Source: Lewinellaceae bacterium
GTDB lineage: Bacteria > Bacteroidota > Bacteroidia > Chitinophagales > Saprospiraceae
Reading direction: 5' to 3'
Assembly: GCA_020636105.1 (NCBI GenBank)
Contig: JACJYL010000001.1
Span: forward strand, 3,658,001-3,722,000
Length of the DNA: 64,000 nucleotides
Positions 53,006 to 61,403 of this stretch are shown here, in pieces (the first letter of the stretch is position 1; every line of letters begins with the position of its first letter). The position numbers and the translations under genes are program-made. The notes beneath the pieces were generated by a model that was not told the origin of the DNA, made no database searches, and worked only from the letters and a program-made list of their open reading frames with translations.

Positions 53006-55609
53006 ATGAAAGCAATTTTTTTTCTTTTTCTTCTCTTTTTCACCCTCAATCAGGGGGCTGCGCAGTTAATGGATGATTTTTCAGACAATAACTTTAGCGA
53101 AAATCCATCCTGGCAAGGCAATACGGATCAGTTTACCGTCAATGCCGGGGAACTTCAATTATTTGACCCCGCACCGGCATCCTCCAACACCTCTTTTTTA
53201 AGTGTTCCCGCCCTGACCTCCACCTCAGAAGCTACGACCTGGGAATTTTATTTCAGAATGGAGTTCGCTCCCTCAGCAAGTAATTTCGCACGTATCTACC
53301 TGAGCGCTTCAAACAGTGATCTAAGTGGCAGCCTGGAAGGTTATTATGTCAAGGCAGGTGGCATAACAGGAAGTGACGATGCAATCGAATTATACCGTCA
53401 GGATGGCAATAACAGCACATTGCTCTTTTCAGGCATCGCCGGCACCCTAGGCAATGCCCCCGCGACATCCAGTGTAAAAATCGTACGATCCACCGAAGGG
53501 GAATGGTCCGTTTTTACCGACTACAACGGGGGAACCGATTACCAGCTGGAAGGAACGTTTACGGATTTCACCTATCTGATGGGTAATTTTTTTGGTTTTT
53601 ATTGCGAATATACCAGCACCCGAAGCGAAGATTTTTTCTTTGACAATGTTCTCATCGATCCACTTTATGAGGATGTTCAGCCCCCCTTGCTGATGGAAGC
53701 AGCAGCGCAATCGGCGACGAGCATTTTAGTGACTTTTAATGAAAATGTAAGCGTGTTAACTGCGGAAAATCCAGCCAATTATTTTATTGACAATGGCATT
53801 GGCAACCCGGTTCAGTGCACCCTGGTTCCGGGAAATCCCAACATGGTTTTGCTGGAAACCGCTACGCCCTTGATCAACCTGGTCAACTATTCCGTCACCG
53901 TTTCGAACATTGAGGATCTGGCAGGAAATGTTTTGACGAACCAAGCAACTGAATTTACTTTTTTAAATATTCAGCCTCCCGCAGAAAATGAAATCATTAT
54001 TACTGAAATCATGGCAGACAATTCTCCTGCGCCCGCCGGTCTGCCCGGAGCTGAATACATCGAAATATTCAACAACAGCAACCAGGTTTTTCAATTATCG
54101 GGATTGAAATTTTCCGTGAACGGTTCACAAAAATCATTGCCTGAACATCTCCTGATCCCCGGGCAATATGTAACCATTTGTGATGATGAATTCCTGTCTG
54201 CTTTCGAAAATTTTGGTCCTGCCGTAGCTTTGGCCTCCTTTCCTCCGCTCACCAATGGCAGCGGGCAACTTTTGATCCTCGATGAAAATGGCGCCATTGT
54301 TTTTGAAGTCAACTATTCCGACACCTGGTACGGCAATAGCGGGAAGAGCGATGGCGGGTGGTCGCTGGAAATGATCGACCTGAATAACGTTTACGATTGT
54401 AGTGGCAACTGGAGGGCTTCCAATGATCCCGACGGCGGAACACCGGGCAAGGAAAATTCCCTTTTCGGCCAGCCCCTGGAAACCGAAGGCCCTGTATTGC
54501 GAACCGCCTTCGCGGAAAGCGGTTTCGAGCTGTTGGTCACTTTTGACGAAGCGATTGACGAAACCACCGTTTCTCCGACTTCTTTTTCCATTTCAGACGG
54601 CATTTCCATTTTTAATGCTTTTGTGCAGCATCCGGAAACCAATACTATTGTACTCACCCTGAGTACACCGCTTTCTTTGGGCGTGGTTTATTCCCTTACG
54701 GCTGCGGGAAGCATCGCCGATTGCCTGGGCAATGCCTTACAATCTGAAGGTCCTGTTTATTTTGGATTACCACAGGCTGCCGAAGCCAACGATATCGTTG
54801 TCAATGAAATACTCTTTGATCCGGAAACCTTCGGCGCGGATTTCCTTGAATTATACAATCGTTCCGATAAAATTTTTGACCTCGACGACATCTACCTGGT
54901 CAATTTTCAAAAAGAAGATACCGCTTATGTGGGAAGACACCTTTTGTTTCCTGGCGAATACGTTGTCTTTTCGGAGGTCCCCGAAGATATTCAGGAACGC
55001 TATTTTGTGGAATTCCCGGATCGTTTGGTAAAAAACGATTTGCCGGGCTTTGATAACGATGCCGGAAATGTGACGATAAAATACAACGACATCACCATCG
55101 ACTCTTTTGATTACAATGCAAACATGCATTTCGGTTTACTGACAAATAAAGAAGGGATCTCCCTTGAACGACTCAGCCCGGAAGCTCCTACCCAAAGTTT
55201 CGGCAACTGGCACTCAGCCGCTTCGTCAGCGGGTTATGCGACGCCAACTTATAAAAACTCACAGTTTTCGGTTCCTGTTGAACCGGGAAGCAGTATCCTT
55301 TCCATTCCCAATACCACGTTCTCTCCTGACAATGACGGTTACGAAGATATCCTGCAGATCAGTTACGCTACCGATCAGCCAGGCTTTTTCATCAACCTGC
55401 ATATTTATGATGCCCTCGGCCGGCCGATCCGGCAAATTGCAGCCAATGAATTGCTCGCCGCTGAAGGAGTTTACAAATGGGACGGCACCACTGAAGACGG
55501 CCAAAAGGCTCGTTTGGGCATTTATATCGTCTGGGCCGAATTATTTACCTCAGAAGGCAAGGTGGAACAATTTAAGGAAACCTGTGTCCTGGCAGGGCAA
55601 TTGGATTGA
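53006..55609 (+). CDS. Large secreted multidomain protein with lamin-tail domains
   Basis: An 867-residue exported protein. Order: signal peptide (1-20); LamG-like sandwich (about 22-220); Ig-like domain (about 225-320, LLMEAAAQSATSILVTFNEN); lamin-tail domain (about 330-480, NEIIITEIMADNSPAPAGLP); second Ig-like (about 495-590); second lamin-tail (about 595-690, NDIVVNEILFDPETFGADFL); and a FlgD-like Ig domain at the end (TTFSPDNDGYEDILQISY, GRPIRQIAANE, DGTTEDGQKARLGIY). Probably a surface or extracellular adhesin-like protein. The end lacks the classic PNP sorting motif, so the export route (T9SS) is inferred. Confidence 0.8.
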   Translation: MKAIFFLFLLFFTLNQGAAQLMDDFSDNNFSENPSWQGNTDQFTVNAGELQLFDPAPASSNTSFLSVPALTSTSEATTWEFYFRMEFAPSASNFARIYLSASNSDLSGSLEGYYVKAGGITGSDDAIELYRQDGNNSTLLFSGIAGTLGNAPATSSVKIVRSTEGEWSVFTDYNGGTDYQLEGTFTDFTYLMGNFFGFYCEYTSTRSEDFFFDNVLIDPLYEDVQPPLLMEAAAQSATSILVTFNENVSVLTAENPANYFIDNGIGNPVQCTLVPGNPNMVLLETATPLINLVNYSVTVSNIEDLAGNVLTNQATEFTFLNIQPPAENEIIITEIMADNSPAPAGLPGAEYIEIFNNSNQVFQLSGLKFSVNGSQKSLPEHLLIPGQYVTICDDEFLSAFENFGPAVALASFPPLTNGSGQLLILDENGAIVFEVNYSDTWYGNSGKSDGGWSLEMIDLNNVYDCSGNWRASNDPDGGTPGKENSLFGQPLETEGPVLRTAFAESGFELLVTFDEAIDETTVSPTSFSISDGISIFNAFVQHPETNTIVLTLSTPLSLGVVYSLTAAGSIADCLGNALQSEGPVYFGLPQAAEANDIVVNEILFDPETFGADFLELYNRSDKIFDLDDIYLVNFQKEDTAYVGRHLLFPGEYVVFSEVPEDIQERYFVEFPDRLVKNDLPGFDNDAGNVTIKYNDITIDSFDYNANMHFGLLTNKEGISLERLSPEAPTQSFGNWHSAASSAGYATPTYKNSQFSVPVEPGSSILSIPNTTFSPDNDGYEDILQISYATDQPGFFINLHIYDALGRPIRQIAANELLAAEGVYKWDGTTEDGQKARLGIYIVWAELFTSEGKVEQFKETCVLAGQLD

Positions 55610-56301
55610 GATAAGCCAGGAATTGTGTCCATTTAATATTTTTATTTTCCCCGGGTGATTTTTTTTTACGCCCAAACCCTACCACAAACCTTCAGAATGT
55701 GACCATTCCCTAATTGGCTCATTTTTTTTTCAAAACGGCAATACTTTTATAAAATAAGGGCCGTTTTACCATTCAAACGATTCAATGCGAATCACTACAC
55801 ATCCAATGTTTGACTTCCCCGGATGTGCGCTTGGGAAAAGCAAGAAGTTTTAACTTGTTACTTTTCTATGGTGCATGAAATGACTTCTTTTGCAACGAAG
55901 TCATGCAACCGAAATCCCCGCAAAATTATCCCCACACGTAAGCGTACATATTCTCAATCAGGAAATGGACTTAGTACACCCATTTTCAAGCAACAGAACC
56001 TCAACCCTTTTGAAAGCTGACTTTCTTATCTACCGGTGTATCCATTACACTGAAGATAAGGCGATTGAAACTTTACATTTATTTATTTTTTTGGAGATAC
56101 TCGTTCGAGCTGAATGCAGGTACCATGGGCTTGCGTGGGCAAAAATTGGTTTTCTCCGTTTTCTCAAAGGGCAGCTTTTGAGCCGGCCCGGCAATGCAAC
56201 TATTTATTTAAACAGGCTTGCTGTACAAAAAAAACACTTAGTTAATGGTCTTTTTTTGATCATTACCAAACAAAACGGCACAGCCAAAAACCGATTTAAG
56301 T
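55610..56301. other. 692-bp stretch without a convincing gene
   Basis: AT-rich, with no convincing coding frame. Two hairpins are seen: AAAACGGC/GCCGTTTT (55732-55739 and 55760-55767) and TGACTTC/GAAGTCA in GCATGAAATGACTTC ... GAAGTCATGC (about 55875-55909). No tRNA, no repeat shared with the other gaps, and no clear TTG/TAnnTTTG promoter. It may hold long leader or non-coding RNA, but nothing supports a name. Confidence 0.4.
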
Positions 56302-58746
56302 ATGAGATCTTTAATTTTATTCCTGCTGGGGATGACCCTGGCCTGGACGGGTATTGCACAATCTGTATACACGTCACTGAAGCCCGCCGAAATGATCCTC
56401 GAAAGTAAAAATGAGGGAAAAACTTTCAAGGCAGCTTCTCTTTTTGAGCCGGCTGCAAAACAGAAAACAGTCAATGGTGCTTTAAGCAAATATGAATCTT
56501 TAACCCTGGATATTGAAAAACTTCAGCGCCTGGCTTTTGAGGCTCCGGAGCAGATGAGTTTCATCATTCCCGCTGGTCAAAGAAATTCGATCGAGCTGGA
56601 ATTGGTACAGGTAGACCTTTTCGATGGCCAGTTTTCGGTGGTCGAAAGTTCCTCCAACCGACCCATAAAAGTTGATCGTGGCTTGCATTACAGGGGCATT
56701 ATCAAGGGAGATCAACATTCCATTGCCGCCGTCAGTATTTTCGAGGGAGAAGTCACCGGACTGATCAGCTCTACGGCAACCGGCAACCTTGTTCTTGCAA
56801 AGCTTAATCAAAAAAACAATCAAAGTGATTACGTTTTGTACAATGATGAGGATGTCGTCGATAGAATGGGAACTTACTGCGACACTCCTGATGACGGCCC
56901 CGGTTATACACGTGAGCAACTGGATTATAGTCCATCTGAGGACCGTGGCCCGGGAGACTGTGTGCGCATTTATTTTGAGGTAGATCATGACATTTATACT
57001 GACAAAGGAGGCACTACGGGTGCCGTGAATTACATCACGGCTATTTTCAACCAGGTGGCCACCCTTTATGCCAATGAAAATGTAAGCCTGGTGATTTCCG
57101 AAATATTTGTCTGGAATACCACCAGCCCTTATTCCGGTACCTCCAGCGGTACATTGCTCACGCAATTCCAGAATTATCGCACCAGTTTTAACGGCGATCT
57201 GGGGCAACTCATTTCCTACCAGGCCAGCGGTGGCATTGCGGTGTTATCAGGATTGTGTCACCCCTATGTGGCCGCGCGAATGAGTTTTGCCAGCGTCGGC
57301 AACTCTTTTTCAACCGTGCCCACTTATTCTTTTACCGTGATGGTCATGACCCACGAACTGGGTCACCTGCTGGGATCCCATCACACACATGCCTGCGTAT
57401 GGAATGGCAACAATACGGCTATCGACGGATGCGCCGGGTACACTGAAGGCAACTGCAGCAATCCCGGTTATCCATCAGGCGGGGGTACTATTATGTCGTA
57501 TTGCCATATCACCACCGCAGGCATTAATTTTAATCTTGGGTTTGGCATTCAACCTGGAAATGTAATCCGGAATATGATTGACAATGCCTCTTGTACACAA
57601 CCATGCAGCAATGGCGGCGGTGGCGGTGGGGGCAACGACAACCCCACCGTATGTACAGGCAATGAACTTTTTGTAACCATCGTGCTCGACAATTACGGCT
57701 CCGAAAATACATGGGAGCTGAAAAACGGAGCAGGGACCGTAATGGCTACTGGCGGACCGTTCCCCAAGGCAAGTTCAGGGCTCATCGTCAGAGATACCGT
57801 CTGTGTTCCTGATGGTTGTTACACCTTCACCATGTTTGATAGTTATGGCGACGGCATGTGCTGTGATTATGGCCCGGGGTCTTACACGCTGAAGGATGCC
57901 GATGGAAATATGCTCGCCGAGGGTGGTGAATTTACCCTGGCTAAAATTACGGATTTCTGCGCTCCATTTCAGAGCGGTGGCGGTAATGAAGACTGCCTGG
58001 AAATCGATTTCAACACCTACCCAATCGTGACTTACGGAGGAAGCCAGGATGTCGGTTCGTATCAACTGCTGAGCAGCAACACCATACTGAAATTGGAAAA
58101 TAATTCATGGAAAGCCGTTATGCTGGATTATACCGTTACTGAAAATACCATGGTGGAATTTGAATTCAGGTCAACCGCTGAAGGCGAGATCCACGGGATC
58201 GGGTTTGACAACAACGGGACTATTTCCTATAACCTGACCGTGAAGGTTCACGGCTCCCAGGCATGGGGTATTATGAATTATGATAACTATTCCGGAAACG
58301 GGGACTGGCAGTATTACGCCATCCCTGTCGGGCAGTTTTATACCGGGGAATTTGACCGTTTTTTCTTCGTAGCCGATCATGACAGCGGGCAACACAACGG
58401 CAATTCTTATTTCCGAAATGTAAAGATCCACGAAGGAGCCGGCTGCGGCAGCGGGATACTGGAAGACGGAGAAAGCGGGGTGCTTCCTGAGACTGGAAAG
58501 GTGCAACTGTTCCCTAATCCTGCCGGTGATCAGTTCCAAATAAATTTCAACAGCAAGGAGAACAGCCATTATTCGATTCAGATTTTCAATATGATGGGAC
58601 AAATGGTCAAACAGGTGAACCTAGAAACTTCACCCGGGCAAAACAGCTCGACAGTCAATGTGAGTGAATTGCCACAAGGGACCTATCTTTTGAAAATGGG
58701 AGAAGGCGATGATATGACGAGTGAACGGCTCGTGATTACGCGATAA
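56302..58746 (+). CDS. T9SS-exported zinc metalloprotease (metzincin)
   Basis: An 814-residue secreted protease. Signal peptide (about 1-19), propeptide-like region (to about 210), catalytic domain (about 215-430) with HELGHLLGSHHTH, the HExxHxxGxxH zinc motif of metzincins, followed by CNSN-rich sequence and IMSYCHI (Met-turn). A poly-Gly linker (about 433-440) leads to a Cys-rich domain (RDTVCVPDGCYTFTMFDSYG), another beta domain, and a C-terminal type IX sorting domain (VQLFPNPAGDQFQINFNSKE, final ITR). It fits the M12B/reprolysin-like proteases of Bacteroidota. Not an ADAM despite the motif. Confidence 0.9.
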   Translation: MRSLILFLLGMTLAWTGIAQSVYTSLKPAEMILESKNEGKTFKAASLFEPAAKQKTVNGALSKYESLTLDIEKLQRLAFEAPEQMSFIIPAGQRNSIELELVQVDLFDGQFSVVESSSNRPIKVDRGLHYRGIIKGDQHSIAAVSIFEGEVTGLISSTATGNLVLAKLNQKNNQSDYVLYNDEDVVDRMGTYCDTPDDGPGYTREQLDYSPSEDRGPGDCVRIYFEVDHDIYTDKGGTTGAVNYITAIFNQVATLYANENVSLVISEIFVWNTTSPYSGTSSGTLLTQFQNYRTSFNGDLGQLISYQASGGIAVLSGLCHPYVAARMSFASVGNSFSTVPTYSFTVMVMTHELGHLLGSHHTHACVWNGNNTAIDGCAGYTEGNCSNPGYPSGGGTIMSYCHITTAGINFNLGFGIQPGNVIRNMIDNASCTQPCSNGGGGGGGNDNPTVCTGNELFVTIVLDNYGSENTWELKNGAGTVMATGGPFPKASSGLIVRDTVCVPDGCYTFTMFDSYGDGMCCDYGPGSYTLKDADGNMLAEGGEFTLAKITDFCAPFQSGGGNEDCLEIDFNTYPIVTYGGSQDVGSYQLLSSNTILKLENNSWKAVMLDYTVTENTMVEFEFRSTAEGEIHGIGFDNNGTISYNLTVKVHGSQAWGIMNYDNYSGNGDWQYYAIPVGQFYTGEFDRFFFVADHDSGQHNGNSYFRNVKIHEGAGCGSGILEDGESGVLPETGKVQLFPNPAGDQFQINFNSKENSHYSIQIFNMMGQMVKQVNLETSPGQNSSTVNVSELPQGTYLLKMGEGDDMTSERLVITR

Positions 58747-58781
58747 TCAGTAAGATAATTAAATAGGGTTTCGTTTTGGAC

Positions 58782-58809
58782 GGGGCATGCCACTTGGTAT
58801 GCCCCTTTT
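58782..58809 (+). terminator. Intrinsic terminator after the protease gene
   Basis: GGGGCATGCC (58782-58791) pairs with GGTATGCCCC (58796-58805) across loop ACTT, one G-T pair, then TTTT. Lies 35 bp after the protease stop and before tgt. Confidence 0.8.
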
Positions 58810-58852
58810 GTTTTAAAATAGCTTACTTTTGCACCATCAATTTTTCAAACGA

Positions 58853-59983
58853 ATGAAATTCACGTTACAACATAACGACCCGGCCTCTAACGCAAGAGCC
58901 GGATTAATCGAAACCGATCACGGAAAAATAGAGACCCCCATTTTCATGCCTGTCGGCACGGTGGGTTCCGTTAAAGCCGTGCATCAACACGAATTGAAAG
59001 AGGATGTAAAAGCACAGATCATCCTTGGGAATACCTACCATCTTTTCCTGCGACCGGGCACTGAAGTGCTACAGGAAGCCGGTGGTCTGCACAAATTTAT
59101 CGGATGGGATCGACCCATTTTGACGGACAGCGGCGGCTACCAGGTATATTCCCTGAGCCACCGGAGAAAGATCAAGGAAGAAGGGGTCACTTTCCAGTCC
59201 CATATCGACGGATCGCGCCAGTTTTTTACGCCTGAAAATGTGATGGACATCCAGCGTCAGATCGGGGCCGACATCATCATGGCCTTTGACGAATGTCCGC
59301 CTTATCCAAGTGATTACCGGTATGCCAAAAACTCCATGGACCTGACCCATCGCTGGCTGAAAAGATGTTGTGATCGTTTCGACGAAACGGAAGGACTTTA
59401 TGGCTATTCCCAAACGCTTTTTCCCATCGTACAGGGCAGTACTTATGGAGATTTGAGAAAAGAATCCGCCGAAACCATTGCTTCTTTTGAGCGGGAAGGC
59501 AATGCCATCGGAGGGCTTTCTGTTGGGGAACCCGCTGAAGATATGTACCGCATCACGGATCAGGTTTGTGCGTACCTGCCCAAAGACAAACCCCGCTACC
59601 TGATGGGTGTTGGTACACCTGTCAATCTTTTGGAATGCATTGCCCTGGGTATTGATATGTTCGACTGTGTATTACCGACCCGAAACGCCCGCCACGGGTT
59701 GCTTTACACGGCCAATGGCATCATCAACATCAAAAATGCCAAATGGAAGAATGATTTTTCTCCCATCGATGAAGAAGGCCCATGCCCCACCAGTCGTTTT
59801 TACACCAAAGCCTACCTCCGACACCTGGTGCACGGCAAAGAATACCTGGCGGCACAAATTGCCTCTATCCACAACCTGTCCTTTTTCCTGTGGCTGGTGG
59901 GTGAAGCCCGAAAACATATCATTGCCGGTGATTTTACGAGTTGGAAGAATGGTATGGTGAGTAGGTTGGATCAGCGGTTGTAG
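58853..59983 (+). CDS. tgt: tRNA-guanine transglycosylase (queuine/preQ1)
   Basis: Exchanges the wobble guanine of tRNA His, Asp, Asn and Tyr for preQ1. The 376-residue protein has ILTDSGGYQVYSLSHRRKIK, FQSHIDGSRQFFTPE, IVQGSTYGDLRKES, MGVGTPVNLLE and the nucleophile region DCVLPTRNARHGLLYT, all as in Tgt. The zinc site is unusual: where E. coli has CxCxxC (C302, C304, C307) this one has EEGPCPTSRFYTKAYLRHL, keeping only one Cys, though the later His of SIHNL remains. Start at the ATG 58853; a TTG-started extension upstream (58829) is not used. In Bacteroidota tgt usually precedes an LptF/LptG-type gene; here a two-gene insertion separates them. Confidence 0.92.
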   Translation: MKFTLQHNDPASNARAGLIETDHGKIETPIFMPVGTVGSVKAVHQHELKEDVKAQIILGNTYHLFLRPGTEVLQEAGGLHKFIGWDRPILTDSGGYQVYSLSHRRKIKEEGVTFQSHIDGSRQFFTPENVMDIQRQIGADIIMAFDECPPYPSDYRYAKNSMDLTHRWLKRCCDRFDETEGLYGYSQTLFPIVQGSTYGDLRKESAETIASFEREGNAIGGLSVGEPAEDMYRITDQVCAYLPKDKPRYLMGVGTPVNLLECIALGIDMFDCVLPTRNARHGLLYTANGIINIKNAKWKNDFSPIDEEGPCPTSRFYTKAYLRHLVHGKEYLAAQIASIHNLSFFLWLVGEARKHIIAGDFTSWKNGMVSRLDQRL

Positions 59984-60029
59984 GGATTTTAATAATATTG
60001 TAAAAACGAAGTTTATAGTTAAAATAATT

Positions 60030-60060
60030 AATAATATTTATTGATTTTGTAAATATTATT
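60030..60060. promoter_or_regulatory. Palindromic operator candidate upstream of the toxin-antitoxin pair
   Basis: AATAATATTTA (60030-60040) and TAAATATTATT (60050-60060) are perfect inverted repeats with a 9-bp spacer, ending 31 bp before the first gene's ATG. Such sites are often bound by antitoxins with helix-turn-helix domains. Confidence 0.45.
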
Positions 60061-60091
60061 TAGTAATTTTATAGCACAATAGAGACTTACT

Positions 60092-60562
60092 ATGAAGCTT
60101 TTTTATGTGGAAACGGGCGACAAATTTGAAGCAGAAATTGAGCGATTGAAAACAGAGCAGGTAAAAAAGTTAAAAGGAAACAAAAATTTTGTTTTTGATT
60201 GGTCCCTTGAGTCTAATTATGATGTATACAGAATAAAACGAATCGACAAAGAGGAAACGCTCGGTTTAATTTCCTTGGCTGATATTCCTTCAGAATTAAG
60301 AATACATATTCGATTAATTGAATCTTCAAAAGAAAATAAAGGCCAATCAAAAATTATTGAAGGAATACCAGGCAGTCTCATTGGATTTGCCTGCAAAACA
60401 GCTTTTGAAAAAGGGTACGACGGTTTTGTATCCTTATTCCCTAAAACAAACCTAATTGATTACTACCATAAAAAATTTGGCTTTTCACATATGGGAACCC
60501 ATATGGTGGTCTTTCTGGAAACCGCTCAATCCATCATTGAAAAATATTTGACCCATGAATAA
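60092..60562 (+). CDS. GNAT-like protein, candidate toxin
   Basis: A 156-residue protein with a GNAT-like core: strand region LGLISLADIPSEL and RIHIRLIE, the end of the fold GFACKTAFEKGYDGFVSLFP and YYHKKFGFSHMGTHMVVFLE (typical N...YxKxGF acetyltransferase ending). The canonical acetyl-CoA loop (R/Q-x-x-G-x-G/A) is not clear; NKGQSKIIEGIPGSLIG is the closest. The downstream HTH gene overlaps by 8 bp (ATG at 60555 inside this frame), and the region is AT-rich compared with tgt. I infer a toxin, by this arrangement and by the class of GNAT toxins that acetylate tRNA. Confidence 0.6.
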   Translation: MKLFYVETGDKFEAEIERLKTEQVKKLKGNKNFVFDWSLESNYDVYRIKRIDKEETLGLISLADIPSELRIHIRLIESSKENKGQSKIIEGIPGSLIGFACKTAFEKGYDGFVSLFPKTNLIDYYHKKFGFSHMGTHMVVFLETAQSIIEKYLTHE

Positions 60563-61094
60563 TTACGAAAAAATATATCAAGACCTTCTCAAGCAATATA
60601 CCGTTGAAGAAATTGCGGAGTCCATGATGATTCCGGCAAACTTAACTGAGGATGAACAAAAAGAAGCCAATGAAGCTTTAAAGGCGTTTCGTTTCAAAGT
60701 ATTAAGTGAACGCACTGAAGAACAACGGATATATTCTGACCTGCTTCGCTTTAGATATCAACTTGAAAATTACCTCCAAAATGAAACTTTCGACCCTGAA
60801 AAAAGTTTTGGCAAACAGGTTGAAGAATATGCCCGGATTTTAAAACGTACAAAAAAGAAATTATCCGAAGATTTAGACATCCATTACACAAGACTAAGTA
60901 GAATAATTAATGATCGGGAAGAGCCAAATATTGAATTAACCTATCGCCTGGAAAAACACTCCGGCATGTTGATTCCTGCCTTAACCTGGTGGAAATTAAT
61001 AACTAAAAAACAAGAATATTTAATCAAACAAGATAATGAAGTAAGGAAAGAAGAAGCCTCAAAAGTTAAAGATGCCATGAAATTCAGGGCATAA
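60555..61094 (+). CDS. HTH-containing antitoxin-like regulator
   Basis: A 179-residue protein with an acidic helical N-terminus (IYQDLLKQYTVEEIAESMM) and a C-terminal HTH-like domain: LKRTKKKLSEDLDIHYTRLSRIINDREEPNIELTYRLEKHSGML (part quoted) is the helix-turn-helix with RLSRIIN recognition helix, followed by IPALTWWKLI. This matches an antitoxin-type HTH group common in Bacteroidota that accompanies small unknown or GNAT-like genes. Its start overlaps the upstream gene by 8 bp, showing translational coupling, and a palindrome precedes the operon. Confidence 0.68.
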   Translation: MNNYEKIYQDLLKQYTVEEIAESMMIPANLTEDEQKEANEALKAFRFKVLSERTEEQRIYSDLLRFRYQLENYLQNETFDPEKSFGKQVEEYARILKRTKKKLSEDLDIHYTRLSRIINDREEPNIELTYRLEKHSGMLIPALTWWKLITKKQEYLIKQDNEVRKEEASKVKDAMKFRA

Positions 61095-61174
61095 TATTTA
61101 GGGCATCTTTAAAATTCATCCTTCGTCGCATTTTGAGCTATTTCCCGCTGACATCTGATAGGTAGCTTAGAGTT

Positions 61175-61264
61175 TTGATAAAAAAATGACCTATTTGCCA
61201 ACCGCTTCACCCCATGCAATGAGGAATCTGCACTCAAATAGGTCAATTTATTTTTTAAGCGTTT
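61175..61264 (+). repeat. 90-bp imperfect repeat, copy 2
   Basis: TGACCTATTTG (61187-61197) and CAAATAGGTCA (61235-61245) form a perfect 11-bp stem around a 37-nt loop, followed by AATTTATTTTTTAAGCG. Copy 1 is at 40866-40959 in the opposite orientation. Located between the antitoxin-like gene and the LptF/G gene, upstream of the latter in the same orientation. Confidence 0.72.
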
Positions 61265-61314
61265 TCAAATCAATAAGATTATCGCGGCAAAGACTACATG
61301 TCTGGCAAAAAACC

Positions 61315-61322
61315 TAACTTTG
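61315..61322 (+). promoter_or_regulatory. Possible -7 element for the LptF/G-type gene
   Basis: TAACTTTG fits TAnnTTTG and lies 80 bp before the ATG at 61404. No TTG is found 19-21 bp upstream, so support is partial. Confidence 0.3.
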
Positions 61323-61403
61323 CCCTGCATCGAAAACCGGGGTGGTTACGTTGTCTATTATGACCTTAAACGCCGACCCGATTTAAATGGATTTAATAGC
61401 TCT

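Noticed and set aside
55890..56408. 172-codon open frame on the plus strand
   Set aside because: Overlaps the start of the metalloprotease gene in another frame, composition is not protein-like, and no signal or domain is visible.
56500..57207. 235-codon frame on the minus strand
   Set aside because: Antisense to the metalloprotease catalytic region; the sense frame carries the zinc motif.
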